Below, in pieces: positions 1 through 9,341 of a stretch of DNA of 64,000 bases. Position 1 is the first letter of the stretch. Each line of letters begins with the position of its first letter. Both the position numbers and the translations under genes were made by a program. Under the pieces are notes generated by a model, which was not told the origin of the DNA, ran no database searches, and worked only from the letters and a program-made list of their open reading frames with translations. This stretch comes from WHUA01 sp963711215 (GTDB taxonomy: Bacteria; Pseudomonadota; Alphaproteobacteria; UBA8366), in the NCBI GenBank assembly GCA_963711215.1, contig CAVQDH010000005.1, positions 186,001 through 250,000 of the forward strand, written 5' to 3'.

Positions 1-1
1 G

Positions 2-1984
2 CTCCGGCATCATAAAGTGCCGTCGACGCCTGCAAATCCGGCGGATGCGATCCGGCTTGGGCTGGCGCAGATACTCGAGCGCTTCCGCATCGATCCGGGC
101 GATGTCCAGTTTCTCGGCCATGGCACCACGGTCGCGACCAATATGGTGCTCGAGCGCAAGGGGGCGAAAACCGGGCTGATCACGACGCGCGGCTTCCGCG
201 ACGTGCTCGAGATCGGCCGACAGACGCGGCCGAACCTCTATGACTATACGGAGCGCAATCCGCTTCCGCTGGCCGCACGGCAGGACCGGCACGAAGTGCG
301 CGAGCGCATCCTCGCGGACGGCACGGTGGAGCTTCCACTGGACGAGCCCGAGCTGCGGGAAGCCATCCGCGCGCTGCGGGAAGCCGGCGTCGAAAGTGTG
401 GCCATCTGCTTCCTGCACAGCTATCGCCGTCCCGATCACGAGCGCGCCGCCCGCCAGATCGTGATGGAGGAAATGGCGGCCGCTTACGTCAGCACCTCCA
501 GCGACGTGGTGCCTGAGTTCCGCGAATACGAACGGTTGTCGACGACCGTAATCAACGCCTATGTCGGTCCGCGCATGGCGCGTTATTGCGCGCGGCTGGC
601 CGGTGACGTGAAGCAGCTCGGCATCAAGACAGAGCCCTGGACATTCCACTCAGGGGGTGGGCTCGTATCGCTCGATACGGTGCAGCAGCTGCCGGTCCGA
701 ACCTGCCTTTCAGGTCCCGCCGCCGGCGCAGTCGGCGCGGCCCGCATTGCCGAGCAAGCGGGCATCCGCGACATCGTGACCTTCGATGTCGGCGGCACCA
801 GTACGGATATCTCGCTCATTACAGAGGCCGCGCCGCGCCTGACCGCAGGCCGGCAGGTCGGCGGCTTCCCCATCAAGACCCCGATGCTCGATATCCACGT
901 GATTGGCGCCGGCGGCGGCAGCATCGCCTGGATCGACGAGGCGGGCGCGCTCAAGGTCGGCCCGCAAAGCGCCGGCGCCCATCCGGGGCCCGTCTGTTAC
1001 GGCACGGGCGGCGAGGAGCCGACGGTGACGGACGCCAATCTTTGCCTCGGCCGCCTGCCGCAAGGATCGCTCCTGGACGGTGCCATGACGCTCGACGCGG
1101 AGGCGGCGCGCGAAGCAATCCAGCAGCGGATCGCGCGGCCGCTCGGCCTTTCGCTCGAAGCGGCGGCCTACGGCATTCTTCGGGTGGCGGTCGCGAATAT
1201 GAGCCGTGCCATACGCTCCGTCAGCACGATGCATGGGCATGATCTTGGAAAATTCGCGCTCATGGCGTTCGGCGGCGCGGGACCGCTGCATGCGGGCGAC
1301 GTGGCCTGCGAGTGCGACTTCAAGCGCATTCTCCTGCCGCTGGAGCCCGGCACCCTCTGCGCACGCGGGATCCTTGTCGCGGACATCTGCCTCGATTTCG
1401 TGCGCACCGTCATGGCAGCAGCGGACGCGGCCGGTTGGGCGGCCGTGTGCGATCACTTCGATCACATGCGATCCGACGGCGAGGAATGGCTGGTGCGCGA
1501 GGGTGTCGAGGCCGGCCGTCGCCAATATCGCTTTGCCGTGGACGCGCGTTATGAGGGGCAGAACCACGAGGTTCGCGTCGCCATCGACGATCCGTCGCCG
1601 GAAGGATTTACCAAGTTCGAGACGGCGTTCGAGCGAACCCATACCCGAGAATACGGCCACAGCATCGAAGGGCATCGTATCGAAATCGTAAACTGCCGGC
1701 TGCAGGCGGTCGGCATCGTCCCGAGCGCGAGCATGGCGCACCACGCCGCCTCGGAAAGCGCCGGGGATGCGATCCATGACCGTCGGCCTGTCTATTTCGG
1801 CCCGGAGCATGGATGGCTCGACACACCGATCTGTCGCCGCGACCGGCTCGCTGCCAACGCGACGATCCCGGGCCCGGCGATCATTCAGGAAATGAGCTCG
1901 ACCACCGTCCTGCTTCCGGGCCACACAGCCTCGGTCGACGCCTTCGGCAATATCATCGTTACGACAGAGACAGCAGCGGGATAG
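2..1984 (+). CDS. hyuA: Hydantoinase/oxoprolinase family protein, HyuA subunit (5' end cut by window)
   Basis: The frame is open from base 2, so the true start lies upstream of the window. The usual first ~30 residues of the family, with the first nucleotide-binding loop, are missing. What remains (about 660 residues) shows the HyuA/oxoprolinase-alpha fold: HGTTVATN near the N-terminus, a second ASKHA-type loop FDVGGTSTD at about residues 256-264, then GAGGGSIAW. The family couples ATP hydrolysis to ring opening of hydantoins or 5-oxoproline, or to carboxylation in acetone carboxylase; the exact substrate cannot be read from sequence. It ends 8 bases before hyuB, so the two are probably co-transcribed and form one heteromeric cytoplasmic enzyme. 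Confidence 0.88.
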   Translation, partial: LRHHKVPSTPANPADAIRLGLAQILERFRIDPGDVQFLGHGTTVATNMVLERKGAKTGLITTRGFRDVLEIGRQTRPNLYDYTERNPLPLAARQDRHEVRERILADGTVELPLDEPELREAIRALREAGVESVAICFLHSYRRPDHERAARQIVMEEMAAAYVSTSSDVVPEFREYERLSTTVINAYVGPRMARYCARLAGDVKQLGIKTEPWTFHSGGGLVSLDTVQQLPVRTCLSGPAAGAVGAARIAEQAGIRDIVTFDVGGTSTDISLITEAAPRLTAGRQVGGFPIKTPMLDIHVIGAGGGSIAWIDEAGALKVGPQSAGAHPGPVCYGTGGEEPTVTDANLCLGRLPQGSLLDGAMTLDAEAAREAIQQRIARPLGLSLEAAAYGILRVAVANMSRAIRSVSTMHGHDLGKFALMAFGGAGPLHAGDVACECDFKRILLPLEPGTLCARGILVADICLDFVRTVMAAADAAGWAAVCDHFDHMRSDGEEWLVREGVEAGRRQYRFAVDARYEGQNHEVRVAIDDPSPEGFTKFETAFERTHTREYGHSIEGHRIEIVNCRLQAVGIVPSASMAHHAASESAGDAIHDRRPVYFGPEHGWLDTPICRRDRLAANATIPGPAIIQEMSSTTVLLPGHTASVDAFGNIIVTTETAAG

Positions 1985-1992
1985 CGCGCAGC

Positions 1993-3747
1993 ATGGCAAA
2001 CGACCGAGCGACCACGGCCAATGCCCGCCTCCGCGATCCGGTGGAGATGGAAGTATTCAGCAACCGGCTCCTGACGATCACCGAGGAGATGGGGCATACG
2101 CTCGTGCGGGCGTCCTTTTCCACCAATATCAAGGAGCGCCAGGATTGCTCGGTTGCGCTGTTCGACGCCCAAGGCCGGCTCGTCGCACAAGCGTCCCATG
2201 TGCCGCTCCATCTCGGTTCCCTGATGGGGAGCGTCGAAGCGGTACTCGCCGCTTACCCGCAGGCGACGATCGAAGACGGCGACGCCTTCGTGTGCAACGA
2301 CCCCTATCTCGCCGGTGGCACCCACATGCCCGACATCTCGATCGTGACGCCGGTGTTCTACGACGGCAAGCCACGCTTCTTCACCGCCAATATCGCGCAT
2401 CATTCGGATGTCGGCGGCAGCGTCCCCGGATCGATCTCAGGCGCTGCGCGATCGATCTTCGAAGAGGGCCTCCGCATCCCGGCGATCAAGATCGTCCGCA
2501 AGGGCGTGCTGGACCGCGATCTCCTGCGTTTGATTTCCAGCAACAGCCGCGACCCTACCGAACGCACGCTGGACCTGCAGGTGCAGGTGTCGACGAACGA
2601 ACGCGGCGCCGCGATGGTCCGGGATTTGATCGATCGCATGGGAATCGCCCTTGTCGAGCAGTCGATCGAGGATCTTCTGATCTACACCCGCGAACGGCTG
2701 ACGGCGCGTCTCGCGCTCCTCGGCGGAAGGCAGGTCTCAGCGACAAGCTGGATGGACGACGACGGCATCGCGGGCGACCCCGTTGCCATTCGCGCCACGG
2801 TATCCGTCCGGAACGACAAGCTTTCGATCGACTTTGCCGGGTCCGCGCCGCAGGCGCGCGGCGCGATGAATATTCCGCTGAGCGCCTTGCGGGCCGCGGT
2901 TTACTTTTCGGTCAAGACGCTGCTCGATCCGGAGCTGCCGCCCAACAGCGGGTTCTTCGATGCGGTCGAGATAGCGGCGCCCGAGGGCACGATCGTCAAT
3001 CCGAAAGCGCCGGCGGCTGTTGGCGCCCGCAGCATCGGCTGCAACAAGGTCGTGCGCGCCATCTTCACCGCATTCAACGACCTGTTGCCGCCGGACCGAA
3101 AGCTCGCGCCCGGCCATGATGCCGTGCCTGCCATCGTCTTTTCCGGCAACCAGAAAGCCCGAGCGGGACAGTTCGTCTATCTCGAAACGATGGGCGGCGG
3201 ACTAGGCGCCAGCGCGACCGCCGACGGCATGGATTCCATTCAAGTGCACATGACGAACACGTCCAACCTTCCGGTCGAAGCGCTCGAACACGAATATCCG
3301 CTGGTCGTCGAGGAATATGCAATGGTCCCGGATTCAGGCGGCGCCGGGCGATATCGCGGCGGCCTCGGCCTAGCGCGCCAAATCCGAGCCGCGGTCGACG
3401 GGGTCATCTTCTCGGTCCGTTCGGACAACCATATCATCGCGCCGCCCGGCATGGACGGCGGGCAGCCGGGCCGGCTGGCGCATCTGATCTGGAACTATGG
3501 CCGGGCGAACGCGCGGGAGCTTTCGTCCAAAGAATCGGCACTGGCTCTCCGCGCCGGCGACTCCATACGGCTAGAAACCGCCGGTGGCGGTGGATTCGGG
3601 CCTGTCGGGGAACGGCCTGCCTCGCTGCTTGCCGACGATATTCGAAGCGGCAAGCTCTCACGCGTCAATGCCGAGCAACTTTACGGCGCCGCAGCGGTCG
3701 AGCAGGCGCTGCGTACCGGCAGCGGTGCAAACCGCGAGCGGACGTAG
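1993..3747 (+). CDS. hyuB: Hydantoinase B/oxoprolinase family protein, HyuB subunit
   Basis: A 584-residue protein of the HyuB family, the partner of HyuA in ATP-dependent hydantoin or oxoproline hydrolysis. Family signs are DPVEMEVFSNRL at the start, NDPYLAGGTHMPD, HHSDVGG and the glycine-rich C-terminal GGGGFGP. The frame stays open upstream to 1813 inside hyuA. ATG 1993 is chosen because family homology begins about 15 residues after it and it lies just past the hyuA stop. The Shine-Dalgarno (SD) sequence is weak, suggesting translational coupling. Substrate is not predictable; N-methylhydantoin, 5-oxoproline or a related cyclic amide are all possible. Confidence 0.88.
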   Translation: MANDRATTANARLRDPVEMEVFSNRLLTITEEMGHTLVRASFSTNIKERQDCSVALFDAQGRLVAQASHVPLHLGSLMGSVEAVLAAYPQATIEDGDAFVCNDPYLAGGTHMPDISIVTPVFYDGKPRFFTANIAHHSDVGGSVPGSISGAARSIFEEGLRIPAIKIVRKGVLDRDLLRLISSNSRDPTERTLDLQVQVSTNERGAAMVRDLIDRMGIALVEQSIEDLLIYTRERLTARLALLGGRQVSATSWMDDDGIAGDPVAIRATVSVRNDKLSIDFAGSAPQARGAMNIPLSALRAAVYFSVKTLLDPELPPNSGFFDAVEIAAPEGTIVNPKAPAAVGARSIGCNKVVRAIFTAFNDLLPPDRKLAPGHDAVPAIVFSGNQKARAGQFVYLETMGGGLGASATADGMDSIQVHMTNTSNLPVEALEHEYPLVVEEYAMVPDSGGAGRYRGGLGLARQIRAAVDGVIFSVRSDNHIIAPPGMDGGQPGRLAHLIWNYGRANARELSSKESALALRAGDSIRLETAGGGGFGPVGERPASLLADDIRSGKLSRVNAEQLYGAAAVEQALRTGSGANRERT

Positions 3748-3787
3748 TGCCCCGTTTCAAATTCCATCACACCTTCTTGCAGAGCCG

Positions 3788-5587
3788 TTAGCGGCGCACG
3801 GTCTTCCTGGTTTGCCGCGCGACCACCGCGTCGATCTCCGCTTCACGCATGCCCGCGACAACCGTGTCGCCGACCGCATACAGGAAGCAGGTCGTCGCGT
3901 ATTCACGGCAACGTTTCATCGCACGATAGACGGCGTCGCGCGCATGCGGCGCCGCTTCCGTCTGGGCCCATGCACCATTCATGGCGACGGCGAAGGCCTT
4001 GGCCCCCTCTTTACTCCGATATTCGGAATAATGTTGGGCCACGTCGCCGTTCAAGAGATTGCGCTGAAGCCAATCATGCCGGAAAAGATCCGCTTGCCGC
4101 CGTTCCTGCGGCGTCATCGCTTCCAGGACGTGCTTACGGCGGTTTCCGGCTTCGGCCTGGCCATGCCGCTCGGCGATGTAATACCACAACGCGGAACGGA
4201 TCGGATCGAGCCGAACACCGCTGCCGATTTCATAATCAAGGCCGAGGGCGTATTGCGCCGGCGGATAGCCCATGCGCGCCGCACGCTCAAACCACTGTGC
4301 CGATTTTGCAGGGTCACGGGGAACGCCGCGGCCTTCCCGATACATGACGGCGAGGTTGTATTCGGCGCGGTCGTGGTTCCGCTCCGCCGCCTTGCGATAG
4401 AGTTCCGATGCGGTGGCTGGATTTTCCGTCGTCCCCCAACCGTTTTCGTACATCTCACCGAGATGGAACAGTCCGCCGACATCGCCTTGCGCGGCCGAAG
4501 CCTTGAGCAGTTCGATCGCCTTGTCATTGTCACGGGGCACACCGCGGCCTTCTCGATACATCAGCCCCAAGCGATATTCCGCCCACGCATTGTTCTTGCT
4601 GGCCGCCTGGCGGTACCAGCTCAAGGCCTGGCCGAAATCCTGTTCCACGCCCATGCCTTGTTCATGCAGATAACCGAGAGCCGCCTGTCCGGCCGGAAGT
4701 TTTTCCGACGCGGCCAGCCGGAACCAGTATGCCGCTTGCTCCGGATCGCGTGACACGCCATCGCCTTCATGGAACATGATGCCAAGCCGCATCCGCGCGT
4801 CGAGATCTCCCCGCTGCGCAGCCTGCTGATAGAGGGTCGCAATCGGGCTGTCCTTGTCCTTCCGGCTCAACGCGGTTCCGATATCGGTTACCGGCCCGAG
4901 ATTGTGCATTACCACGCGAGGATCGCCCGCCCCGCCAAGGGCGACGAACAGGCCGATCATGATGCCGGCGAAGGCCCCGATTCCCGCTATTGCCTTCCTT
5001 GGCTCGCTGATGATTGCCCGGCGCTGCGCCTCTGGCTTCCACAACGAGCGCAAATAGTCCGGCAAGGACGCCTCGATTGCAGCCAGCAAATCCCACGTCT
5101 CGCCATCGATGTCGCCCACGCGAATTCTTAAGCTGCCCGGCGTGAGCGACGGGTCGATACGACGCATGAAATTCGACCAGTGCATGTCGTCGCTTTGCAC
5201 GAGGCCGGAGAACTCGCGCCAGGGGTCGAGAAGAAGATTGCCGAAGCGATCGGTGCGGACGCGCAGAATCTCCGTCCACGGAATAACGCCGGCGCCGAGC
5301 CTGCGGTCCCAGATACCGTTTCGCCCGATGGCGACGGCCGGCTGGCGCGCATGGCACATACGATAGGCATGCCAGCCCAAGCCAACGCAAACCGGCACGG
5401 CTAGAAGCATCGGGGCGATGACGAATGGCGGCAACGTCAGAAATGCGCTTACCGCGACCAGGCAGAAAGCCAGCGATACCGACAAGATCAGCCGTAGCCA
5501 ATAAAGACGCTTGTCGACATCGAAGCGGCATCGCACCCGGTGGCTGCGCGCGCTATTGGCCAACTTCTTTCGAAGCTCTGGACTCAC
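3788..5587 (-). CDS. Membrane protein with PH-like segment and C-terminal Sel1 repeats
   Basis: From GTG 5587 the protein has 599 residues. Order: two membrane helices (about 31-52 and 55-74), a cytoplasmic segment with RNGIWDRRLG...IPW (about 88-105), a third helix (about 200-219), then six Sel1-type 36-residue repeats (about 262-480) with the typical LG.MY.EG.GV.RD pattern. Sel1 repeats form alpha-solenoids that bind partner proteins. The frame is open to a TTG at 5659, but GTG 5587 has a textbook GGAGG eight bases upstream, so I prefer it. The segment between the helices resembles one in the protein at 7528-8217. The gene is divergent from the PrsW group across an AT-rich region. Function unknown; a scaffold or signalling role is inference. 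Confidence 0.8.
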   Translation of the reverse strand: MSPELRKKLANSARSHRVRCRFDVDKRLYWLRLILSVSLAFCLVAVSAFLTLPPFVIAPMLLAVPVCVGLGWHAYRMCHARQPAVAIGRNGIWDRRLGAGVIPWTEILRVRTDRFGNLLLDPWREFSGLVQSDDMHWSNFMRRIDPSLTPGSLRIRVGDIDGETWDLLAAIEASLPDYLRSLWKPEAQRRAIISEPRKAIAGIGAFAGIMIGLFVALGGAGDPRVVMHNLGPVTDIGTALSRKDKDSPIATLYQQAAQRGDLDARMRLGIMFHEGDGVSRDPEQAAYWFRLAASEKLPAGQAALGYLHEQGMGVEQDFGQALSWYRQAASKNNAWAEYRLGLMYREGRGVPRDNDKAIELLKASAAQGDVGGLFHLGEMYENGWGTTENPATASELYRKAAERNHDRAEYNLAVMYREGRGVPRDPAKSAQWFERAARMGYPPAQYALGLDYEIGSGVRLDPIRSALWYYIAERHGQAEAGNRRKHVLEAMTPQERRQADLFRHDWLQRNLLNGDVAQHYSEYRSKEGAKAFAVAMNGAWAQTEAAPHARDAVYRAMKRCREYATTCFLYAVGDTVVAGMREAEIDAVVARQTRKTVRR

Positions 5588-5951
5588 GGCTTTCCCCTCC
5601 AGTTGAGCCGCAATCGCAGGGAAACCGCTTGCCCGGCCACCCTGCGAACCTTCGAACAAATCCCTGCGCCTGCCTCCGAAGGCGTGTCCATGCAGTACAG
5701 GACATGCGCCACATTACTTTACGTAATTTTCATAAATTTATAGTGAAAATAGTATTAATTACCAAAATATCGGTTATTTTATTATCATAAAAAGTGGCCT
5801 TATTTTCAACATTTTTATTTATGCTCTGTTTACTTAAATCATCAATTTCCTGTTATTTAATAATTTATCTAGGTTTATTTACTTTCTTAGAGGAACACGG
5901 GCGAAATTTCTAGCGCCTTTACTCGAACGTCGCCGATTAGCCGGAACGCGA
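5588..5951. promoter_or_regulatory. AT-rich divergent intergenic region
   Basis: This stretch separates the Sel1 protein (minus) from the DUF2628-like gene (plus). From about 5700 to 5900 it is almost entirely A/T, in strong contrast to the GC-rich surroundings, and it must carry both divergent promoters. No gene or clear hairpin was recognised. Such AT-rich islands are typical targets of nucleoid silencers such as MucR/Ros in alphaproteobacteria; that link is inference. Confidence 0.5.
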
Positions 5952-6554
5952 ATGACAATTCACCGCGCGGCAAGGGAATGGAAAGATAATCGCGGAATGA
6001 CGCCGTCGAGCTTGGAAACGCTCCCCGGAACCACCACGCAAACGGGTGCGGACTTGCCGCCGGTTCTCGAGACGAACCGGTTCGTCGCCGTGCATATCGC
6101 GCCTTTTCAACGCCACTATGAAAAGGCGCTCAGCCTCAAGGCCACACATACGCGGGATGCCCTGCCGACACGACTGCCTTTCGTCCTGTCGTGGCACTGG
6201 CCCGCCTTCTTGGTCACGGTTCCCTGGATGTTTTACCGGAAAATGTATTCCGGCGGCATCATCCTCGTCGCACTGCCCGTCTTTCTCGATCATATCTTGC
6301 CGGGCTCGCTCTTTCTTGGCTCCGGCTTGCTGATCGCGATCACAGCGGGCATCTGCGGAAAATCCTGGTATTTGGAGCATGCCGTCCGGCGCATCACGAA
6401 ATCGCGACGCGTTCACGACAACGAAGACGCGCGTGCCGCCTATCTGGAACGGGCACGCGGCGTTTCGCTTGCCGCCGGCATCTTCGGCGCCCTGATCCAG
6501 ATCGTCAGCGCGACCGTGATCATCATGGACCTGCTGCCCCCCGACCGTTTCTAA
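5952..6554 (+). CDS. DUF2628-like small membrane protein
   Basis: A 200-residue protein with a soluble N-terminus and three hydrophobic helices. The stretch LSWHWPAFLVTVPWMFYRKMY matches the DUF2628 signature (a hydrophobic helix followed by WxxYRKMY). No enzymatic motif is seen, and the family function is unknown. The start is uncertain: ATG 5952 and ATG 5997 are both possible and neither has a strong SD. It lies 62 bases upstream of the PrsW-type protease on the same strand, so the two may be one transcript. Confidence 0.72.
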   Translation: MTIHRAAREWKDNRGMTPSSLETLPGTTTQTGADLPPVLETNRFVAVHIAPFQRHYEKALSLKATHTRDALPTRLPFVLSWHWPAFLVTVPWMFYRKMYSGGIILVALPVFLDHILPGSLFLGSGLLIAITAGICGKSWYLEHAVRRITKSRRVHDNEDARAAYLERARGVSLAAGIFGALIQIVSATVIIMDLLPPDRF

Positions 6555-6616
6555 AAGAGAAAGCCCGTGAAAATCCAAGCCGCGCCTCTCCATACGATCA
6601 TGCGACGGACGACATC

Positions 6617-7396
6617 ATGATGTCGCTGGACAGCTTGCCGTGGCGCTTGGTCGCCGCTTGCGCGGCAGTCGCGCCGGCGAGCGCCCTGTTGGCCTATTTC
6701 AGCATGCATCAGGCGTGGCGCCACCTGCGCGAGCTCATCTGGATTTCTTTCGGCCTCGGCTTCAGTGTCGCGATCCCCATCGCGGGCATTGCCGCGCTTT
6801 ATTCGCCCGGGATCGCGCATATCGAGGGCGTACGCCTGCATGCCGCCGCCGTGGCCTTCTTCGAAGCGTCAATTCCGGAAGAGCTTGGCAAGCTGCTGGT
6901 CGTAACCACGATCGTGCTGCGCCATGAAGATCTGCGCCGGCCGGTGGACGCCATCGTCCTGACCGTGCTCGTCGGCCTGGGGTTCGCCACGATCGAGAAC
7001 CTCTATTATGTCTTCGGCTCGGAGAATTGGACGGAGACCGCGATGCTCCGCGCCATTACCGCGGTGCCCATGCATGCCACCGTCGGGATTGTCATGGGAT
7101 ACTTCGCCGCACGCTGGCTGCTCGCCCCTCGTGCAGCGCCGGCAATCCTGGCCGCGATGTTCGTCTTTCCAGTCCTGTTGCACGGCTTCTACGACTATCC
7201 GGTCTTTGCGATTCAGCAGCTGATCTCCGAGAAATACCGGCTGGGCCAGCCTGCCTATCTCGAGTTCCAAAGCATCTTCATCGCATCGATCGTCGTATCC
7301 GCGCTGGCTGCCATGGCAGTTTTCCGTTCGGTCGCAAACACGCCGGCGGTAACCGACCTGGCGCCCTGGTTCAAACCGAGGCAAATCCGCTGTTGA
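6617..7396 (+). CDS. PrsW-family intramembrane metalloprotease
   Basis: A 259-residue, multi-helix membrane protein. It carries the three PrsW motifs: EELGK (about 88-92), GFATIEN (about 122-128) and HGFYD (about 189-193), plus a histidine at PMHATVG (about 153). PrsW in Bacillus cleaves the anti-sigma factor RsiW; other members are CAAX-like proteases of the ABI superfamily. The target here is unknown. The frame is open upstream to 6191, but that part is antisense-like and overlaps the previous gene, so ATG 6617 (or 6620) is chosen. It sits between two small membrane-protein genes and opposite a Sel1 protein, none of which is a recognisable sigma/anti-sigma pair. Confidence 0.85.
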   Translation: MMSLDSLPWRLVAACAAVAPASALLAYFSMHQAWRHLRELIWISFGLGFSVAIPIAGIAALYSPGIAHIEGVRLHAAAVAFFEASIPEELGKLLVVTTIVLRHEDLRRPVDAIVLTVLVGLGFATIENLYYVFGSENWTETAMLRAITAVPMHATVGIVMGYFAARWLLAPRAAPAILAAMFVFPVLLHGFYDYPVFAIQQLISEKYRLGQPAYLEFQSIFIASIVVSALAAMAVFRSVANTPAVTDLAPWFKPRQIRC

Positions 7397-7527
7397 AAAA
7401 CAACCGTTGCGAGCGATCTCATTGCTAGCGGATCCGGCACGCAATGGTTAACGCTTTGAAAAGGATTTTGCCCGAAAATTCCAAGAGGCGTGGCTCGATG
7501 AGCTTCGCAGCCGGTCAAGGGCAAGAC

Positions 7528-8217
7528 ATGTCTGTTGCTGCGTTGGACCTCGGCGGTCCCCTCTTTCACAGGGTTGAGTTCCATCCGGATAGACGAAAGG
7601 CCGCGGCCGTCGGCATCGGCGCCGTCATTGCCGGTGGTTTGATCGCCTATCCGGCCACTCGTCACATCCCGGTCCAAGGTCTTGCGGAAATGCTGGCCGC
7701 AGCGGTCGCGCTCGTGGGAGCAGCCGTGTTGATCGGCCTGGGCGCTTACATCCTGCTTCGCCTGCTGCTGTGGCAGGGCGCCGCCATCATCATCGATTCA
7801 CGCGGCATCCTCGATCGCCGCACTGGCGATCCCGTCATGCCATGGTCCGATATTCACGACATTCGCGTCCTCGATCGTCACGGTCATCATATCGCCATCG
7901 AGACCTTTGCAACCCCGCCCGAACAGCCGGTCGCCAATCAGGGATGGCAGCAAGCCTGTTCGTGTCCTTCCCAAGCAAAGCGCTTGACGGTGATCGACAC
8001 CTTCTTCCTGCGTTCGGTAACGGGAAATCGCGTTCTGGATTTCGTCATGCCCCTCACCGCCATGGCGCCGATCGACATGAGCGAGATACCGGTAAGCGAA
8101 GGCACGCTTTCCGCGGACGTAAGATTAGCGCGCTCACGTAACGCTGCAGTCGTCCTGTTCATCCTTGCCGCGGGCGTTATCCCCGCGATCGCTGCCGCGA
8201 CGCTTCTGTTCGTCTAA
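7528..8217 (+). CDS. Membrane protein with PH-like segment related to the Sel1 protein upstream
   Basis: From ATG 7528 the product has about 229 residues: helices at about 25-45 and 58-82, a cytoplasmic segment with SRGILDRRTG..VMPW (about 91-106) and a C-terminal helix. Alternative in-frame ATGs lie at 7444 and 7498. ATG 7528 is preferred because AAGGG lies seven bases upstream and the codons before it look non-coding. The DRR-x-G-x4-PW segment aligns with one in the Sel1 protein at 3788-5587, suggesting a shared PH-like domain as in STM3941-type proteins. No function is known. It follows the PrsW gene by 131 bases. Confidence 0.62.
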   Translation: MSVAALDLGGPLFHRVEFHPDRRKAAAVGIGAVIAGGLIAYPATRHIPVQGLAEMLAAAVALVGAAVLIGLGAYILLRLLLWQGAAIIIDSRGILDRRTGDPVMPWSDIHDIRVLDRHGHHIAIETFATPPEQPVANQGWQQACSCPSQAKRLTVIDTFFLRSVTGNRVLDFVMPLTAMAPIDMSEIPVSEGTLSADVRLARSRNAAVVLFILAAGVIPAIAAATLLFV

Positions 8218-8399
8218 CGCGGCGATCCGCGCGAAGCGAGTCATTCGCTCCGTCGCCGTCGCGGACTGCATCTCAATTCGACAAACATGCGTTTTGCTAA
8301 AAAAATGAGCGGGCGGGTAATTGCCGACGCCTACTAATGCTGTTATCGTCGGGTACGAATTTGGGGTAAGCCTATCTGGTTACGGTTTGGGGGACCACC

Positions 8400-9296
8400 A
8401 TGAAGTGTTGGCCATCGGCATTTGGCCATGCGTCCGTTGTCGTTTCCGTTCGTATGTTTTCCATTGCATTGTTGACTGCCGTCGCGGCGTGCGCCAGCCC
8501 CGGACCGGAAGGGGTAACGCACGACAATCTTGCCGAGCTTCCCGCTTACAATGCATACGATGGCCTGCCGGATTCCTCCGATGCGTGGTCCGACCGGAAT
8601 TTTTCGCTCGATGCGTTTTCGAAATCCACCGCGGCTGCGGCCGCACCCGTGTACGACGCAGAGTCGATGGCGGCCACGAAAGCGTCCTACTCAGGACTGC
8701 GGCCGAAAATCGTCACGCCGCGTAGACCGTTACAATGCGTGCCTTACGCCCGAATGGTTTCCGGGATCGCACTTCGGGGCGATGCCAGCACGTGGTGGGA
8801 AAGCGCAGCAGGGCGTTTCCGGCGCGGCCAGGAGCCTGCGCCGGGCGCAGTCTTGGTGATCAAAGGAAACAGCAAAACTCCGCACGGCCATGTCGGCGTC
8901 GTTACAAAAGTGATCAATGAGCGCGAGATCCTGATCGACCATGCGAACTGGCTCAACAATCGGAAAATCCACTTAGCGACGCCGGTCATCGACGTATCTC
9001 CGAATAATGATTGGTCGGCCGTTCGCGTGTGGTACACACCGGGCGCACGGTATGGCGCCAACGTGTATCCGACTGATGGCTTCATCTATGCCGACGCGCC
9101 GCATGTTTTCGTGACGGTCGCCGATGCAAACGTCCGCGCGCAGCCGACGACGAAGGCAAAGAAGATTGCAACGTTGCCACGGCGTGCAAAGGTCGAAGTG
9201 CTCGGGAAAGTACCGGGCGCTCCGTGGTATCGAATCGTTCACGACGGTTCGGAAATCGGATACGTCCACGCCAAGCTCGTCAAATCCACAAGCTAA
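8400..9296 (+). CDS. Lipoprotein with CHAP amidase domain and SH3 domain
   Basis: A 298-residue exported protein. The N-terminal signal ends in a lipobox-like VAAC with Cys31, so it is probably a lipoprotein. A CHAP (NlpC/P60-like) domain follows, with catalytic Cys113 in LQCVPYAR, His164 in PHGHVGVV and a third residue near Asn183. A C-terminal bacterial SH3 domain (about 239-295, ANVRAQPTT...GYVHAKLV) should bind peptidoglycan. The expected role is cleavage of amide bonds in murein. ATG 8400 has GGGGGA seven bases upstream. It stands alone, with its own 180-base upstream region. Confidence 0.85.
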   Translation: MKCWPSAFGHASVVVSVRMFSIALLTAVAACASPGPEGVTHDNLAELPAYNAYDGLPDSSDAWSDRNFSLDAFSKSTAAAAAPVYDAESMAATKASYSGLRPKIVTPRRPLQCVPYARMVSGIALRGDASTWWESAAGRFRRGQEPAPGAVLVIKGNSKTPHGHVGVVTKVINEREILIDHANWLNNRKIHLATPVIDVSPNNDWSAVRVWYTPGARYGANVYPTDGFIYADAPHVFVTVADANVRAQPTTKAKKIATLPRRAKVEVLGKVPGAPWYRIVHDGSEIGYVHAKLVKSTS

Positions 9297-9341
9297 GCGC
9301 ACGGCCGTACCCGACGCCGCGTGCATACTGGAAATCGATGG

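Noticed and set aside
710..1999. 429-codon minus-strand ORF opposite hyuA
   Set aside because: It mirrors the coding frame of a well-supported gene and has no family motif; a typical GC-rich shadow ORF.
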